Shown here in pieces: positions 36,490 to 47,170 of a stretch of DNA of 64,000 nucleotides. Source of the DNA: Chlorocebus sabaeus (taxonomy: Eukaryota; Chordata; Mammalia; Primates; Cercopithecidae); contig NC_132918.1 in NCBI RefSeq assembly GCF_047675955.1, positions 86,939,139-87,003,138 on the forward strand. Direction: 5' to 3'. A program made the position numbers and the translations under genes. The notes under the pieces were generated by a model. The model did not search any database, was not told the DNA's origin, and was given only the letters and a program-made list of their open reading frames with translations. Positions within the stretch are counted from its first letter, which is position 1. Each line of letters begins with the position of its first letter.

Positions 36490-36690
36490 TAAGAACCCTC
36501 AAGTTTGTAGGCAGCTGGTATGAAGTCAGGGTGGCCTGAGAACTCCTACACTTGCAGCTTGTGTCTGAGATGAAGAGTCCTGGAGGGCTGTTCCCTCAGA
36601 CATTGCAGTTGGCAAGCTCATTGCAGTAGGCCTCTCAAAATTGTGGGCAGATTTGGGTGACTGTAAGACTGGTCTTGAACCTTGAATTTT
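36490..36690. mobile_element. Probable LTR fragment
   Basis: GTAGGCAGCTGGTATGAAGT and GCTTGTGTCTGAGATGAAGA resemble the end of a primate LTR; family not established. Confidence 0.35.
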
Positions 36691-36950
36691 ACTGACTTTG
36701 GTAACAACTATAAAATTTTAAAATTATAAATTGTTATTATTTCAGCACTCCTTTTCACTCCCAAATATCATTATTTGGAAAATGGATGGTCATTCTACAA
36801 TTAGATAACTAAAATCATTTAACTTACTATATATGCCCTTTTTACTTACCATGTAAATTATCAAATCCTTTTATAATTTTCTTTGTGTTTTGTGACAAAA
36901 TAAAGCTGGAAGCATTTTCACACACACTCATTCTCTAAACACTACTGAGA

Positions 36951-37832
36951 AAAAGGGAGAGAGTGTGGGGATAGGGTGTGAGTCACAGAGATCACATGCT
37001 TCACAAGGTAATAAAATATCACAAAGCAAATGGAGGCAGGGTGAGATCACAGGATCAGAGGACAGGGCGAAATTAAAATTGCTAATGAAGTTTCTGGCAC
37101 TCATTGTCATTGATAACATCTTATCAGGAGACAGGGTTTGAGAGCAGACAACTGGTCTGACCAAAATTTATTAGGCAGGAATTTCCTCATCCTAATAAGC
37201 CTGGGAGTGCTGCAGGAGACCAGGGCTTATTTCATCCCTTTGCCTTTGACTGTAAAAGACAGCTGCCCCCTAAAGGGGCCATTTCAGAGGCCTACCCTCA
37301 GGGGCCATTCTCTTTCTCAGGGATGTTCCTTGCTGAGAAAAGGAATTCAGCAATATTTCTCCTATTGCTTTTGAAAGAAGAGAAATATGGCTCTGTTCTG
37401 CCCGGCTCACTAGTAGTCAGAGTTTAAGGTTATCTCCCTTGTTCCCTGAACATTGCTGTTATCCTGTTCTTTTCTCAAAGTGCCCAGATTTCATATTGTT
37501 TAAACACAAGTGCTCTACAAACAATTTGTGCAGTTAACACAATCATCACAGGGTCCTGAGGTGACATACATCCTCCTCAGCTTACGAAGATGATGGGATT
37601 AAGAGATTAAAGATAGGCATAGGAAATCACAAGGGTATTGACTGGGGAAGTGATAAGTGTCCATGAAATCTTCACAATTTACATTTAGAGGTTGTAGTAA
37701 AGACAGGCATAAGAAATTATAAAAGTATTAATTTGGGTAACTAATAAATATCCATGAAATCTTCATAATTTATGTTCTGCTGCTGCGGCTTCAGCCAGTC
37801 CCTCCGTTCGGGGTCCCTGACTTCCCGCAACA
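36951..37832 (-). mobile_element. ERVK-type LTR, 5' portion, inverted
   Basis: On the minus strand the LTR starts at 37832 with TGTTGCGGGAAGTCAGGGAC and runs down to about 36951 (CACCCTATCCCCACACTCTC). It is an ERVK (MER11/LTR13-like) LTR, known from memory. The rest of the same LTR (AATAAA, R, U5) is not contiguous here. It lies on the opposite strand from 38013. A 6-bp target duplication adjoins the start, as CTTGGT at 37833-37838. Confidence 0.8.
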
Positions 37833-37838
37833 CTTGGT

Positions 37839-38012
37839 TGCTGTAAATGCTCCTATTTCACAGGTAAACTGGAAGGGCCCATAGATGTACACACCACATT
37901 TGGGACCACAAAGGCAGTATGCCTTTGAAATCAGATGGCCTGGTCAGTCCATGCTCTGCCTAGGGGAGTGAAATTGGACATTATGGTGAACTTCTCTAAC
38001 ATCATTTTTGTA
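37839..38012 (-). other. Inverted host flank of ERVK insertion
   Basis: Non-viral sequence adjoining the LTR start. It must have been inverted together with the LTR 5' part, because the LTR 3' part next to it reads in the other direction. Confidence 0.6.
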
Positions 38013-38218
38013 ATTTCAAAAATCACTAATAAAAACTTGCTGGTTTTACAGCTCAGAGAGCATCACGGAACCTGCTGACATGTGATGTCTCCCCCAGACA
38101 CTCAGCTTTAAAATTTCCATCTTTTGTACTCTTTGCCTTTATTTCTCAGACCAGCCAATGCTTAGGGAAATAGAAAAGAACCCAACTTGAATATCGGGGG
38201 TGGGGTTTTCCTGATGTC
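38013..38218 (+). mobile_element. ERVK-type LTR, 3' portion
   Basis: AATAAA at 38028-38033, AACTTGCTGGTTTTACAGCT, GATGTCTCCCCCAGACACTC and GAATATCGGGGGTGGGG form the R-U5 end of the LTR whose 5' part is at 36951-37832 on the other strand. Confidence 0.82.
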
Positions 38219-38330
38219 TGGCACCCACGTGGTCTTTCTTTTTTCCTAAGTACATGTGGGAACCCAATCCCCTTTGGTAGGTGCGGAGAAGTGGCATCGG
38301 TTTGGTCCACAGATACACGTTTTACTCCCT
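38219..38330 (+). mobile_element. ERVK primer-binding site and leader
   Basis: TGGCACCCACGTGG begins two bases after the LTR end. It fits a decayed lysine-tRNA primer-binding site (the TGGCGCCC type), followed by about 90 bases of untranslated leader. So this was not a solo LTR but the 5' end of a provirus. Confidence 0.65.
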
Positions 38331-38372
38331 GACGACCCACGTTGAATATCAGGGGTGGGGTTTCCCCCAAAA
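38331..38372 (+). mobile_element. Remnant end of 3' LTR
   Basis: CCCACGTTGAATATCAGGGG repeats the U5 end seen at 38180-38211. Directly afterwards ACCAAG (38373-38378) matches, in complement, the CTTGGT at 37833-37838: the 6-bp target duplication. All of gag-pro-pol-env and most of the 3' LTR are deleted. Confidence 0.7.
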
Positions 38373-38520
38373 ACCAAGTAATATTGATGGTCTCTAAAAA
38401 TATTCTACAAGTGTTGTGTGTTCACAGATGCCAAGTCTGGGTACTGTTCTTTCTATTTATAGATCAGAGAACCCGTATTTTCATATTTACAAAATTGGTA
38501 TAGGACATAGACTATATTTA

Positions 38521-38764
38521 GTAGCCAAAGGGAAAGAGATTATTGTCTTTAATATTTCAAAAAAAGAACTTCTTTCAAAAGATGTTTTTCTATATTACAG
38601 CCTTGAAATGTGTGTCTTCTAAAGAAAACATAAGGGGTTGGCCACTGTGTCTAGAGTAGGGAACCATAAATAGGGGTTAACAAAAACAAACAAAAACTAA
38701 GAGAGACAGAGAGAGAAATGATGTCCTAAATGTAATAGCATTGGTGTTCCTCAGCCTTATACCT
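38521..38764 (+). other. Source of templated insertion
   Basis: Single-copy-looking sequence. 38521-38600 reappears inverted at 40188-40267 (77 of 80 bases identical, no gap), and 38663-38764 reappears in direct orientation at 40266-40393. The 62 bases between the two source segments are absent from the copy. Confidence 0.85.
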
Positions 38765-39599
38765 TAAGAACCATTCAGGATTATGTATTTCCAGTTTGAG
38801 AAGAGGTAAAGTAGACATTCTGAAATAAAGGTAGCATCTATTATAAATCTTTAGTTTTCCAAAAGCTAGGAAGAAAAACAACAGCCCTCAGTTATCAGCA
38901 TGTTTCAGTGCTAATACAATAGACTATAATGATTCACTTAGGCTACCTGTATGTTTATAAAGTTAGTGAAATAGAAGAATAGGTTGCTATCACTTTAGTA
39001 TACAGAAAACTAAACATATTGTATTGATAATAATTAAGCTTGTTATTATTACCCTGTGATAACAGTCTAATATATCAATGATCTCAGGAGAAATGGAAGT
39101 GAAGATTAAAATATGTAAACCTAGAAACATTTCATAAATAAAATTAAATAGTAAAATAATGTACAAAAGAAGTTATTACACAAACATATTAAGGTTCAAT
39201 CTCAAAGTTATTTTTAAAAGAAATGAAAATGTAAACAAAGTTGTCAAAATACCTATAAAATTAGCAGTTGTATTAAAAGTATATTATACAGGGCTGGTAA
39301 TGGTATGGAAAAATGACATACATGTTTATGCACTTCAGGTAAGAGTATTCAATTATGTACTAGTTTTGAAAAACGTTTTGTCATATATTCAAGAACCTTA
39401 AATATGTTCTTACATTTTGACGCAGTAATTAACCATCTGTGAAATTAAACAGAATACTTCTGAATATATGAGATTAATGCAAAAGTGTATTAATTGCTGC
39501 AATATATATAAAAAATAACTAGTTAAGCAATATGTATCTGATTAACTAGAATATAAATAATTAATATTATCAGAAAAATCCAGGTATATCAAATTTTAG
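38765..39599. other. AT-rich stretch with possible old LINE
   Basis: About 39240-39600 has L1M-like ORF2 words (AATATGTTCTTACATTTTGA then CGCAGTAATTAACCA) but is too diverged to bound. Confidence 0.35.
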
Positions 39600-40027
39600 T
39601 AAGTCCTAGACTGAACTTCTGATCTTCCCCCTAAAACCTGTTCTTCCTGAAGTTGATCTCAACTTAATTAACTAAGACAAATCCAGACTTGTTATTTCCT
39701 TAAGTCAGAAATCTTGACCTTATCTTTGGCTTCTTCCAAATTCTACACCCAGTTTATCACCAACTGTGCCTAAACAAACATTTAAAAATTATCTGAGACT
39801 TCACTGCTTTCACTGTGGTCCAATTGTCATCACCTCTTGCCTCGATTATTGAAGTTGTCTCCTATGTAGTGCTTTGCCCTTCATCCCTCTATAGTCCGTT
39901 CTCTGCACAGTAGCCAGAGTGATCTTATTAAATGAGAAGTCAAATCATGCTGCTTCTCAACTCATAACCTTCCAGAGGCTCCTTAGTTCCCTATGAGTAA
40001 AAGCTAAAACCTTTATAATGGTCTACA
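39600..40027 (+). mobile_element. LINE L2, left part
   Basis: GAACTTCTGATCTTCCCCCT, CTTGCCTCGATTATTGAAGT, CACAGTAGCCAGAGTGATCT and CTTCCAGAGGCTCCTTAG occur in the order I know for this L2-type 3' region. Continues at 40842. Confidence 0.65.
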
Positions 40028-40061
40028 ATGCTCTCCAATAGAAATATAAAGGTAGCCATGG
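40028..40061 (+). mobile_element. hAT-type DNA transposon, left end
   Basis: CAATGCTCTCCAATAGAAAT is a diverged hAT terminal repeat. Split by an Alu; the remainder is at 40572-40841. Confidence 0.6.
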
Positions 40062-40187
40062 TTTTTTGTTTGTTTGTTTGTTTTGTTTTTTGTTTTAGAG
40101 ACAAGAGTCTTGCTTTGCGTGATCTTGGCTCACTGCAACCTCTGCCTCCAGATTCAAATGATTCTCCTGCCCCAGCCTCCCGAGTAG
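40062..40187 (-). repeat. Alu, left part of interrupted copy
   Basis: Poly-T/TTTG start, GATCTTGGCTCACTGCAACC and CCTCCCGAGTAGCTG, then an abrupt switch to foreign sequence. Flanks GTAGCCATG and GTAGCCACA give the target duplication of the whole Alu. Confidence 0.9.
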
Positions 40188-40393
40188 CTGTAATATAGAA
40201 ATACATTTTTTGAAAGAAGTTCTTTTTTTGAAATATTAAAGACAATATTCTCTTTCCCTTTGGCTACCATAAATAGAGGTTAACAAAAACAAACAAACGA
40301 ACAAACAAAACCCGAGAGAGAGAAAACAGACAGAGAAATGCATAAATGGATGTCCTAAATGTAGTAGCATTGTTGTTCCTCAGCCTCATACCT
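40188..40393. other. Two-part templated insertion in Alu
   Basis: First 80 bases are the reverse complement of 38521-38600, joined to the Alu at a shared CTG. The rest copies 38663-38764 directly, joined to the first at a shared AC, with extra A/C- and A/G-rich simple sequence. The return to the Alu is at a shared CCTCAGCCTC. No transposon ends are present. Confidence 0.85.
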
Positions 40394-40571
40394 CCAGAGT
40401 GGCTGGAATGACAGGTGCAAGCTGCCATACCCAGCTAATTTTTGTATTTTTAGTAGGGATGGGGTTTCACCATGTTGTCCAGTCTGGTCTCGAACTCTTG
40501 ATCCTGGGTGATCCACCCATCTCAACCTCCCAAAGTGCTGGGATTACAATTGTGAGCCACCACACCCAGCC
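40394..40571 (-). repeat. Alu, right part of interrupted copy
   Basis: GGCTGGAATGACAGGTGCAA to the CCACACCCAGCC terminus. Completes the Alu begun at 40062; about 15 bases of Alu sequence near the insertion are repeated. Confidence 0.9.
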
Positions 40572-40841
40572 AGTAGCCACAATTTTTTTCTAGTAACCAC
40601 TTAAAAAATAAAAAGGAGCAGATCAATTAATATTTAAATGTTTTATTCTACCCAATAAATACAATATATAATCATTTTGCTATGTAATCCATATAAAATG
40701 TATTAATGAGATAATTATCATTCTTTACACTACATAGTCAGTGTATACTTTCCATCTAATACATACCTCAATTTAAACAAGCATTCAAGAACTCAATAGC
40801 TAGCCAAAAGTTGCTAGTGGCCACTATAGGGAAGCATACAA
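40572..40841 (+). mobile_element. hAT-type DNA transposon, right part
   Basis: AATATTTAAATGTTTTATTC, TTTTGCTATGTAATCCATAT, TATTAATGAGATAATTATCA and GCTAGTGGCCACTATAGG follow a hAT-Charlie nonautonomous element, ending in a decayed terminal repeat. Confidence 0.6.
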
Positions 40842-41280
40842 CTCCAGTCCGATGTGGCCTACTACCTGCCCTCAACTCCGTGAGCTTATCTCAGAATACT
40901 CATCTCCTCACTCAGTGTGCCACACTGGATTTCCTAGTATTCCTGGCACATACGAGCCCACTTATTTCCACCCAGTTATCCCATGACTCATTGCTTCACT
41001 TTATAACGATCTTTGCTTAAATGACAGTTTTTCAGAGAACGTTCCCTGACTACTCTCTTAAAAATTGAACACAAATCTCTGGCATTTTGATTAACTCTAT
41101 TTTCTTCTATAGCATTTATCACCTAACATATCATATACTTTACTCTTTCTATATTCTACCTCTGGGATTTAAGCTCCATTATGTTACCAGGGCAAAATAT
41201 GTTACCTGTTTTGATCACTTTCTGTATGAATAGGACTAAAAGAGTGCTTAGAAAACACAGGTAGTGCTATACATGTAATC
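40842..41280 (+). mobile_element. LINE L2, right part
   Basis: CAGAGAACGTTCCCTGACTA, GATTTAAGCTCCATTATGTT and GAAAACACAGGTAGTGC complete the L2 from 39600. Confidence 0.65.
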
Positions 41281-42292
41281 ATTCAACGAGGATTTGCATT
41301 CACATCATGGTTCATTGCCCAGGTGCTGGATAAAAATTACCTCCCATCCAGACACTGTGGGCTACATTTTTCTCACAGGGTTTGACCAAACTAATGCAAG
41401 AAGCCCCAAATTGACCATTTAAGCAAGAGAACCTACTTTGTTCCTATCTAAAGAAAAATCATTAAAATAAGATGAACATACATGTTTTCAGATTTGTATC
41501 TCTGGTATAGTGGCTTCAGATTCGCAATATGCCTCATGCCTCCCCCCACCCGCCCATTTTTACGTACCTGCCAATAAACAGAACATTTGTTCTGGTGCAC
41601 TGGAAGTAAGGTGACATGCATTCTTTATGATATTAATTTCAAGCACTTTTTTCTTTTTACTAAATTAACAATGTAATCAACATCAACATTGCAAAGTTGT
41701 CACTCAGAATAACCCCTAGCCATTTATTCATTTTCAGCCCAATATTATATGATTCTTTTTTTACAACCCTATTAACTGACCAACTTTATATGATTCTTTC
41801 TTCAACTTTCAACAAGCAGTTGAAGAATAGTGGTGACATTTGTTATCAGTTGGTTTTCACATAGCAAGGATTGGTTGTTGCCATATGCAACCCTGATTGG
41901 CATCAAAAGTAGGTCTACAACTTAAGAAGTTAAGTTTACCAAGAAATACATAGTTTGTAGAGAAAAATTAAAAAGTTTCTCTGAATCATTTTCATTTTTT
42001 TAGTCTATTCTAAGAAAATCTGAGTCTTTTCCTTGATTACTAAGGCGGGGTAGAAGTGCCATCCTAAGCATATTCAATGTCAGATGCTAAGCTTTCATTT
42101 GTGCTTGCGTATATGTGTGTGCATTGACTTAGCATATAAACTAAGCATTGAAGATCATTTCTCACTTTTTTTCCTCATTCTTGGATTTCATTTTCATTTT
42201 GCCTAACTATACCCTTGTATTATTTTATATAAACTTTATGAGTCCTTGAAGAAATCTATTTGTCAATTACACATCAATGGTAATTTATGTAT
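41281..42292. other. No recognised feature
   Basis: AT-rich sequence with no gene or nameable repeat. Confidence 0.4.
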
Positions 42293-42734
42293 AGTTGTCC
42301 CTCAGTATCTGTAGGGTCCTGGTTCCAGGACTATCATGGATGCCAAAATCTGTAGATGCTCACACTCCTCATATAAAATAATACAGCATTTTCATATAAC
42401 CTATGTAAATTCTCCTGTATATTTTAAATCATCTCCAGAATACTTATAATACTTAAGGCAATATAAATACTATATAAATAGTTGTTATAATGCTGTTTTA
42501 AATGTTTATTATTTTTATTGTTGTATTGCTACTTTTGTTTTCTCAAATATTTTCTATTTTTCTTCAATTTTTAGATAATTTTACTTTAGATTGTAATTTA
42601 TTTATATTTTGATTTTTCACATAAGTATCTGTCTCCAAAACCAAAACCATATTCAAGGAATATCTGGGAAGTCTTAATTCTTCTCTGTCTCCAATGCCTC
42701 AATTTCTTTTTTCTTTAGATAACTCATCAAGTAT
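42293..42734 (+). mobile_element. Tigger/MER2 DNA transposon, left part
   Basis: GTTGTCCCTCAGTATCTGTA, GATGCCAAAATCTGTAGATG, TTTTAAATCATCTCCAGAAT are MER2-type sequence with its terminal repeat next to a TA target. Interrupted by L1 at 42735; right end at 44233. Confidence 0.8.
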
Positions 42735-43850
42735 CTTTTTTTTCTTTATTCCCTCCAGTTTTATTGAGGTATGGTTAACAAATAAAAATAGCTTATATAC
42801 ACAGCATACAATATGATGTATTGATAGATGTATACATTGTGAAATGATCGCCACAATCAGGATGATTAACATATTTGCCACAATCAGGATAGTTAACATA
42901 TCCATCACCACACATAGTTATTTTTTGGTGTGTGTGAATGAGTGGTGAGAATATTGAGGATCTACTTGCTCAGCAACTTTTAAGCATACAATATATTATT
43001 ATCAACTCACTATGCTATAAATAGATCCCTAGAACTTATTCATCCTTACTCAAACTCTGTACCCTTTAAGCAACATCTCTCTACTCCTTCCACCCCCACC
43101 GTCAGCTTGTAGGAACCACCATTCTACACTTTGCTTCTATGAGTTTCACTCTTTCAGATACCACATGTAAGTGAGATCATGCAGCATTTGTCTTTCTGAA
43201 CCTGGCATATTTTGCTTAGTGTAAGTCCTCCAGGTTTATCTACGATGCCAGAAGAATTTCCTTATTTGTTGAGGCTCAATAGTGTTGCATTGTGTGTGTG
43301 TGTTTGTCACAGTGTATTTATCCATTCATTTGTTATTGAACACTTCGATTCCATGTCTTTGTTACTGTGAATAATGCTGCAATGGACATAGGGTGCAGAT
43401 ACCTCTTCACCATACTGATTTCATTTATTTTGCATATATTCCCAGAAGTGGGATTACTAGATCCTATTGTAGTTCTGTTTTCAATTTTTTGATGGACTTC
43501 CATACAACTGTCCATAATGGCTGTACTACTTTGCATTCCCCACAACAGCATATGAAGGTTACCTTTCCTCCACAGCCTTACCAGAATTTGTTACTTTTTT
43601 CTTGATAATAGCCATACTAACAGGTGTGGGATACAATTTCATTATAGTTTTAATTTTCATCTCCCTAATTATTAGTAATGTTGATCATTTTTCATATATC
43701 TGTGAGCCATTTGTATATCTTTTTTGAGTTTTTAGTTTTCTTACTATTGAGTTGAGTTCCTTTTGTTTAGATACTAACTTCTTGTCAGATATGTGATTTG
43801 AAAATATTTTCTCCCATTCCATAGGTTGTCTCTTCACTCTATTCTAATAT
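42735..43850 (-). mobile_element. L1M 3' end, antisense
   Basis: Plus strand starts with a T-run, then TTTTATTGAGGTATGGTTAA (reversed L1M 3'UTR). It proceeds into the reversed ORF2 end (GTTTGTCACAGTGTATTTAT, ATAATGCTGCAATGGACATA, CTGTCCATAATGGCTGTACT). A 27-bp word, GCCACAATCAGGATGATTAA and following, is tandemly repeated near 42850-42902. Confidence 0.85.
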
Positions 43851-43887
43851 TTTTTCTTTCTTTCCTTTCTAACTCTTCCTTCCTTCC

Positions 43888-43943
<56 letters not shown>

Positions 43944-44120
43944 TTCTTTCTTTCTTTTTCTTTCTCTCTCTCTTTATTTCTTTCTCTCTCCCTTTCTTTC
44001 TTTCTCTCTCCTTCCTTCCATCCTTCCTTCTTTCCCCTTCCCCTCTCTTCCTTCCTTCCTTCCTTCCTTCCTTCCTTCCTTCCTTCCTTCCTTCCTTCCT
44101 TCCCTTCCTTCCTTTTATCC
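43851..44120. repeat. Polypyrimidine TTTC/TTCC microsatellite
   Basis: About 270 bases almost entirely C and T on the plus strand: TTTC units first, TTCC units later, with only a few A interruptions. It adjoins the T side of an Alu piece, so it probably grew from an Alu tail. Confidence 0.93.
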
Positions 44121-44232
44121 TCACGTTGTTCCCTAGGGTCCAGACTAGAGTAGTGCAGTGCTGTGATCTCAAATCACTGAAACCTCTGCCTCCTGGGTTC
44201 AAATAATCCTCTCACCTCAGCCTCCAGAGTGT
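44121..44232 (-). repeat. Alu right arm, truncated
   Basis: CTGTGATCTCAAATCACTGA and CTGCCTCCTGGGTTCAAATA up to CCTCAGCCTCCAGAGT. Ends abruptly there; left arm missing. Confidence 0.8.
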
Positions 44233-44301
44233 AATATTTTCAATCCTCATTTGGTTGAATCTGCAGATGTGAAACCTAGGGATTATAAAAGTCCAATTGT
44301 A
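44233..44301 (+). mobile_element. Tigger/MER2, right end
   Basis: CATTTGGTTGAATCTGCAGA, TGTGAAACCTAGGGATTATA and the AATTGTA terminus complete the element begun at 42293. Confidence 0.75.
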
Positions 44302-44640
44302 TAGAGATTTCTAGATTTAATTTTTTTTATCAGAACAGTTAAGGCCACTGTCTTCTAAGAGCTCATTAACTGATGAAAAGTATGATGTCATCTGTTGTTT
44401 GCTAATTTATAGGTACACAATTTGAGTATTGTTTCTTTTTTTTCCCTATAGAAGTCTTCAGATCTTCTCTTTTCACATAAGGTTATTAGATTTCACTACA
44501 TCCAAAAGAGCTTCCAGAGAGAGAGAGAGTTTTCCTTTAATAAGAGGAAGAAGGAGGAGGAAGTAGAGAAGAAGAAGTTTTTACTAAGTTTATACTAACC
44601 TGACATTTTACTAGAATTAAACCAGGATAGGTTCCAATAA
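44302..44640. other. Spacer with GA-rich patch
   Basis: A GAGAGAGA run near 44517 and an AAG-rich patch near 44545-44578. No gene. Confidence 0.5.
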
Positions 44641-46050
44641 TGGTAGGATCATGGTGGAGGGGAGGCAGGACTATACTGCAGCTCCCACTCAGACAGACAG
44701 AGCAGTGTCTGGAGGCTCGTATTATGAACTTTTGTTCCAGAATGACTGCAGGAATAAATCAGGAGAGCCAAGAGAACCCACAGACCCTCTGAAGGAAGTG
44801 GATTGCTAAACTGTGGAAGTGGGAAAGGGGATCATCCACTCCTGAACACACATTCCCATTGGGGCACCTGAAGGTGTGGATTACAGGAGAAGAATTGACC
44901 TTACCTGGAGCTGAGTCACTTTAGAGAACCAAGCAAAATACAAGGGTAGAGGAAGCAGTGGGAAAAGCCCTGTGGGCTTGTTGGGTCCCCTAGCAAGCCA
45001 TTTCTGCCTTGTCTCACAGGAGTCCTTGGGGAGGGCTGCCAGAGCCACTGGGTAAAGGCCACAGGGAGAAGGAAACATCCAGCTGAACTTTGTAACAATT
45101 TGAACTGATCGAGAAGTCTCCTGGCTAGAACTTGGGGGAGGTTGTGAATCCAGTGTGCAGACTCCACAGCTGGGATGAGCACAAAAGCCCCCTCTGCCTT
45201 CACAGCTGGGAGGCGGGTTACCTGGGGGAGGTTCTCAGCCCTGCTTGCCTACTGCCTGGAAACAAACTTGGTGCTGTTGCGGCGGGGGCACAGTGGAGTG
45301 AGAATGGCCCTTTAGGTTGTGTGGGAGTTGGGTGAAGCCTGTGACTGCCAGCTTTTGCCCACTTTCCTGACAACCTGCATGACACAGTAGAGGCAGCCAT
45401 AATCCTCTTAGGAACGTAACTTCATTGACCTGGGAACCACATACCCATCCTCACAGCAGCTTTAGCAAGACCCTCCCACGGAGATTCTGAGCTCAGTCAT
45501 GCCTAGAACTGCCCCCCTTAATGGTCCTTCCCTACCCACTCTGGTAGCAGAAGACAAAGGGCATATACTTGTGGCGGTGCTAAGGCCCTACCCACCACCT
45601 ATTCCTCCCCACACTACCGCAGCCGATGTCCTCTTGAAAGTGCCACCTCCTAGCAGAGGGCCAACCAGCACAAAAACGGTGGATTAAACAACCCAAGCTA
45701 AGGACCCTCACAGAGTTCATTTCACTCCCGTGCCACTTCCACTGGAGCAGGTGCTGGTATCCACAGCTGAGAGACCCACAGACAGTTCACATCACAGGAC
45801 TCTGTGCAGACAACCTCCAGGACCAATCTGGAGCCTGGTAGACTTGCTGGCTGGCTAGATTCAGAAGAAAAATAACAATCACCACAGTTCTGTTCTCAGG
45901 AAGCCCCAACCCTAGGAAAAGAGGGAGAGTACTACATCAAGGTAACACCCCTGGGACAAAACAATCTGAACAACAGCTTTGAGCTGTCAGAGGCCTTCCC
46001 TCTGACAGCGCCTACCCAAAAGAGAACCAACCAGAAAACTGACTGGTAAT
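44641..46050 (+). promoter_or_regulatory. L1 5'UTR (promoter region)
   Basis: GC-richer leader of the L1 with internal pol II promoter function in intact family members. CpGs largely decayed. Several overlapping short frames here are untranslated leader. Confidence 0.7.
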
Positions 46051-47024
46051 ATGACAAAACAAGGTTCTTTAAAACCCCCCATAAATCACACTAGCTCACC
46101 AGCAATGGATCCAAACCAAGAAGAAATTCCTGATTTACCTGAAAGAGAATTCAGAAGGCTAGTTATTAAGCTTATCAGAGAGGCACCAGAGAAAGGCAAA
46201 GCCCAATTTAAGGAAATCCAAAAAATGATACAAGAAATGAAGGGAGAAATTTTCAATAAAATAGATAGCATAAATAAAAAAACAAAACTTCAGGAAACGA
46301 TGAATGCACTTATAGAAATACAAAATACTCTGGAAAGTCCCAGCAACAGAATCAAACAAGCAGACGAAAGAACTTAAGAGCTTGAAGCAAGGTTTTCAAA
46401 TTAACCAAATCCAACAAAGACAAAGAAAAAAGAAGAATAAAATACGAACACAGACACCAAGAAATCTAGGACTATGTTAAACAACCAAACTTGAGAATAG
46501 CCGACATTCCTGAGGAAGAAGAGAAATCTGCAAGTTTGGAAAACATATTTATGGGAATAATTAAGGAAAACTTCCCTGGTCTTGCTAGATATCTGGGCAT
46601 TCAAATACAAGAAGCTCAAAGAACACCTGGAAAATTCATCAATAGAGATCACCGCCTAGGCACACTGTCATCAGGTTATCTGATAAAGGAAAGGATCTTA
46701 AGAACTGTGAGACAGAAGCACCAGGTAACCTATGAAGGAAAACCTATCAGATTAACAACAGATTTCTCAGCAGTTACTGTACAAACTAAAAAGGATTGGG
46801 GCTCTATCTTAAGCCTCCTCAAACAAAACAATTATCAACCAATAATTTTGTATCCAGAAAAACTAAGCTTCATAAATGAAGCAAAGATACAGCCTTTTTC
46901 AGACAAACAAATGCTGAGAGAATTCTCCGCTGCCAAGCCAGCACTACAAAAACTGCTAAAAGGAGCTCTAAATCTTGAAACAAATCCGGGAAACACACCA
47001 AAACAGAACCTCTTTAAAATATAA
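46051..47024 (+). pseudogene. L1 ORF1, broken
   Basis: ORF1 encodes the L1 RNA-binding chaperone that coats L1 RNA. The first part (46051-46376) has coiled-coil-like sequence (KMIQEMKGEIFNKIDS) and ends in a premature TAA at 46375-46377. A shifted frame, 46491-47024, holds the RNA-binding and C-terminal parts: a NFPGLARYLGIQIQEAQRTP block, GKPIRLTTDFSA, and LYPEKLSFINEAKI at the C-terminal domain. At least one stop and one frameshift separate the halves. Normal length is about 330-340 residues, so little is deleted. It precedes ORF2 by a short spacer, as in other primate L1s. Confidence 0.88.
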
Positions 47025-47170
47025 ATTTCAAGGACCTATAAAACAAAAATGCAATTAAAAAAAAACAAGATACACAGGCAATAAATATCATGATGAATGG
47101 AATGGTACCTCACATCTCAATACTAACATTGACTGTAAATGACCTAAATGTTCCACATAAAAGATACCTA

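Noticed and set aside
43826..44206. Open frames of about 120 codons on both strands
   Set aside because: They are translations of the TTTC/TTCC microsatellite (poly-S/F/L and K/E/R).
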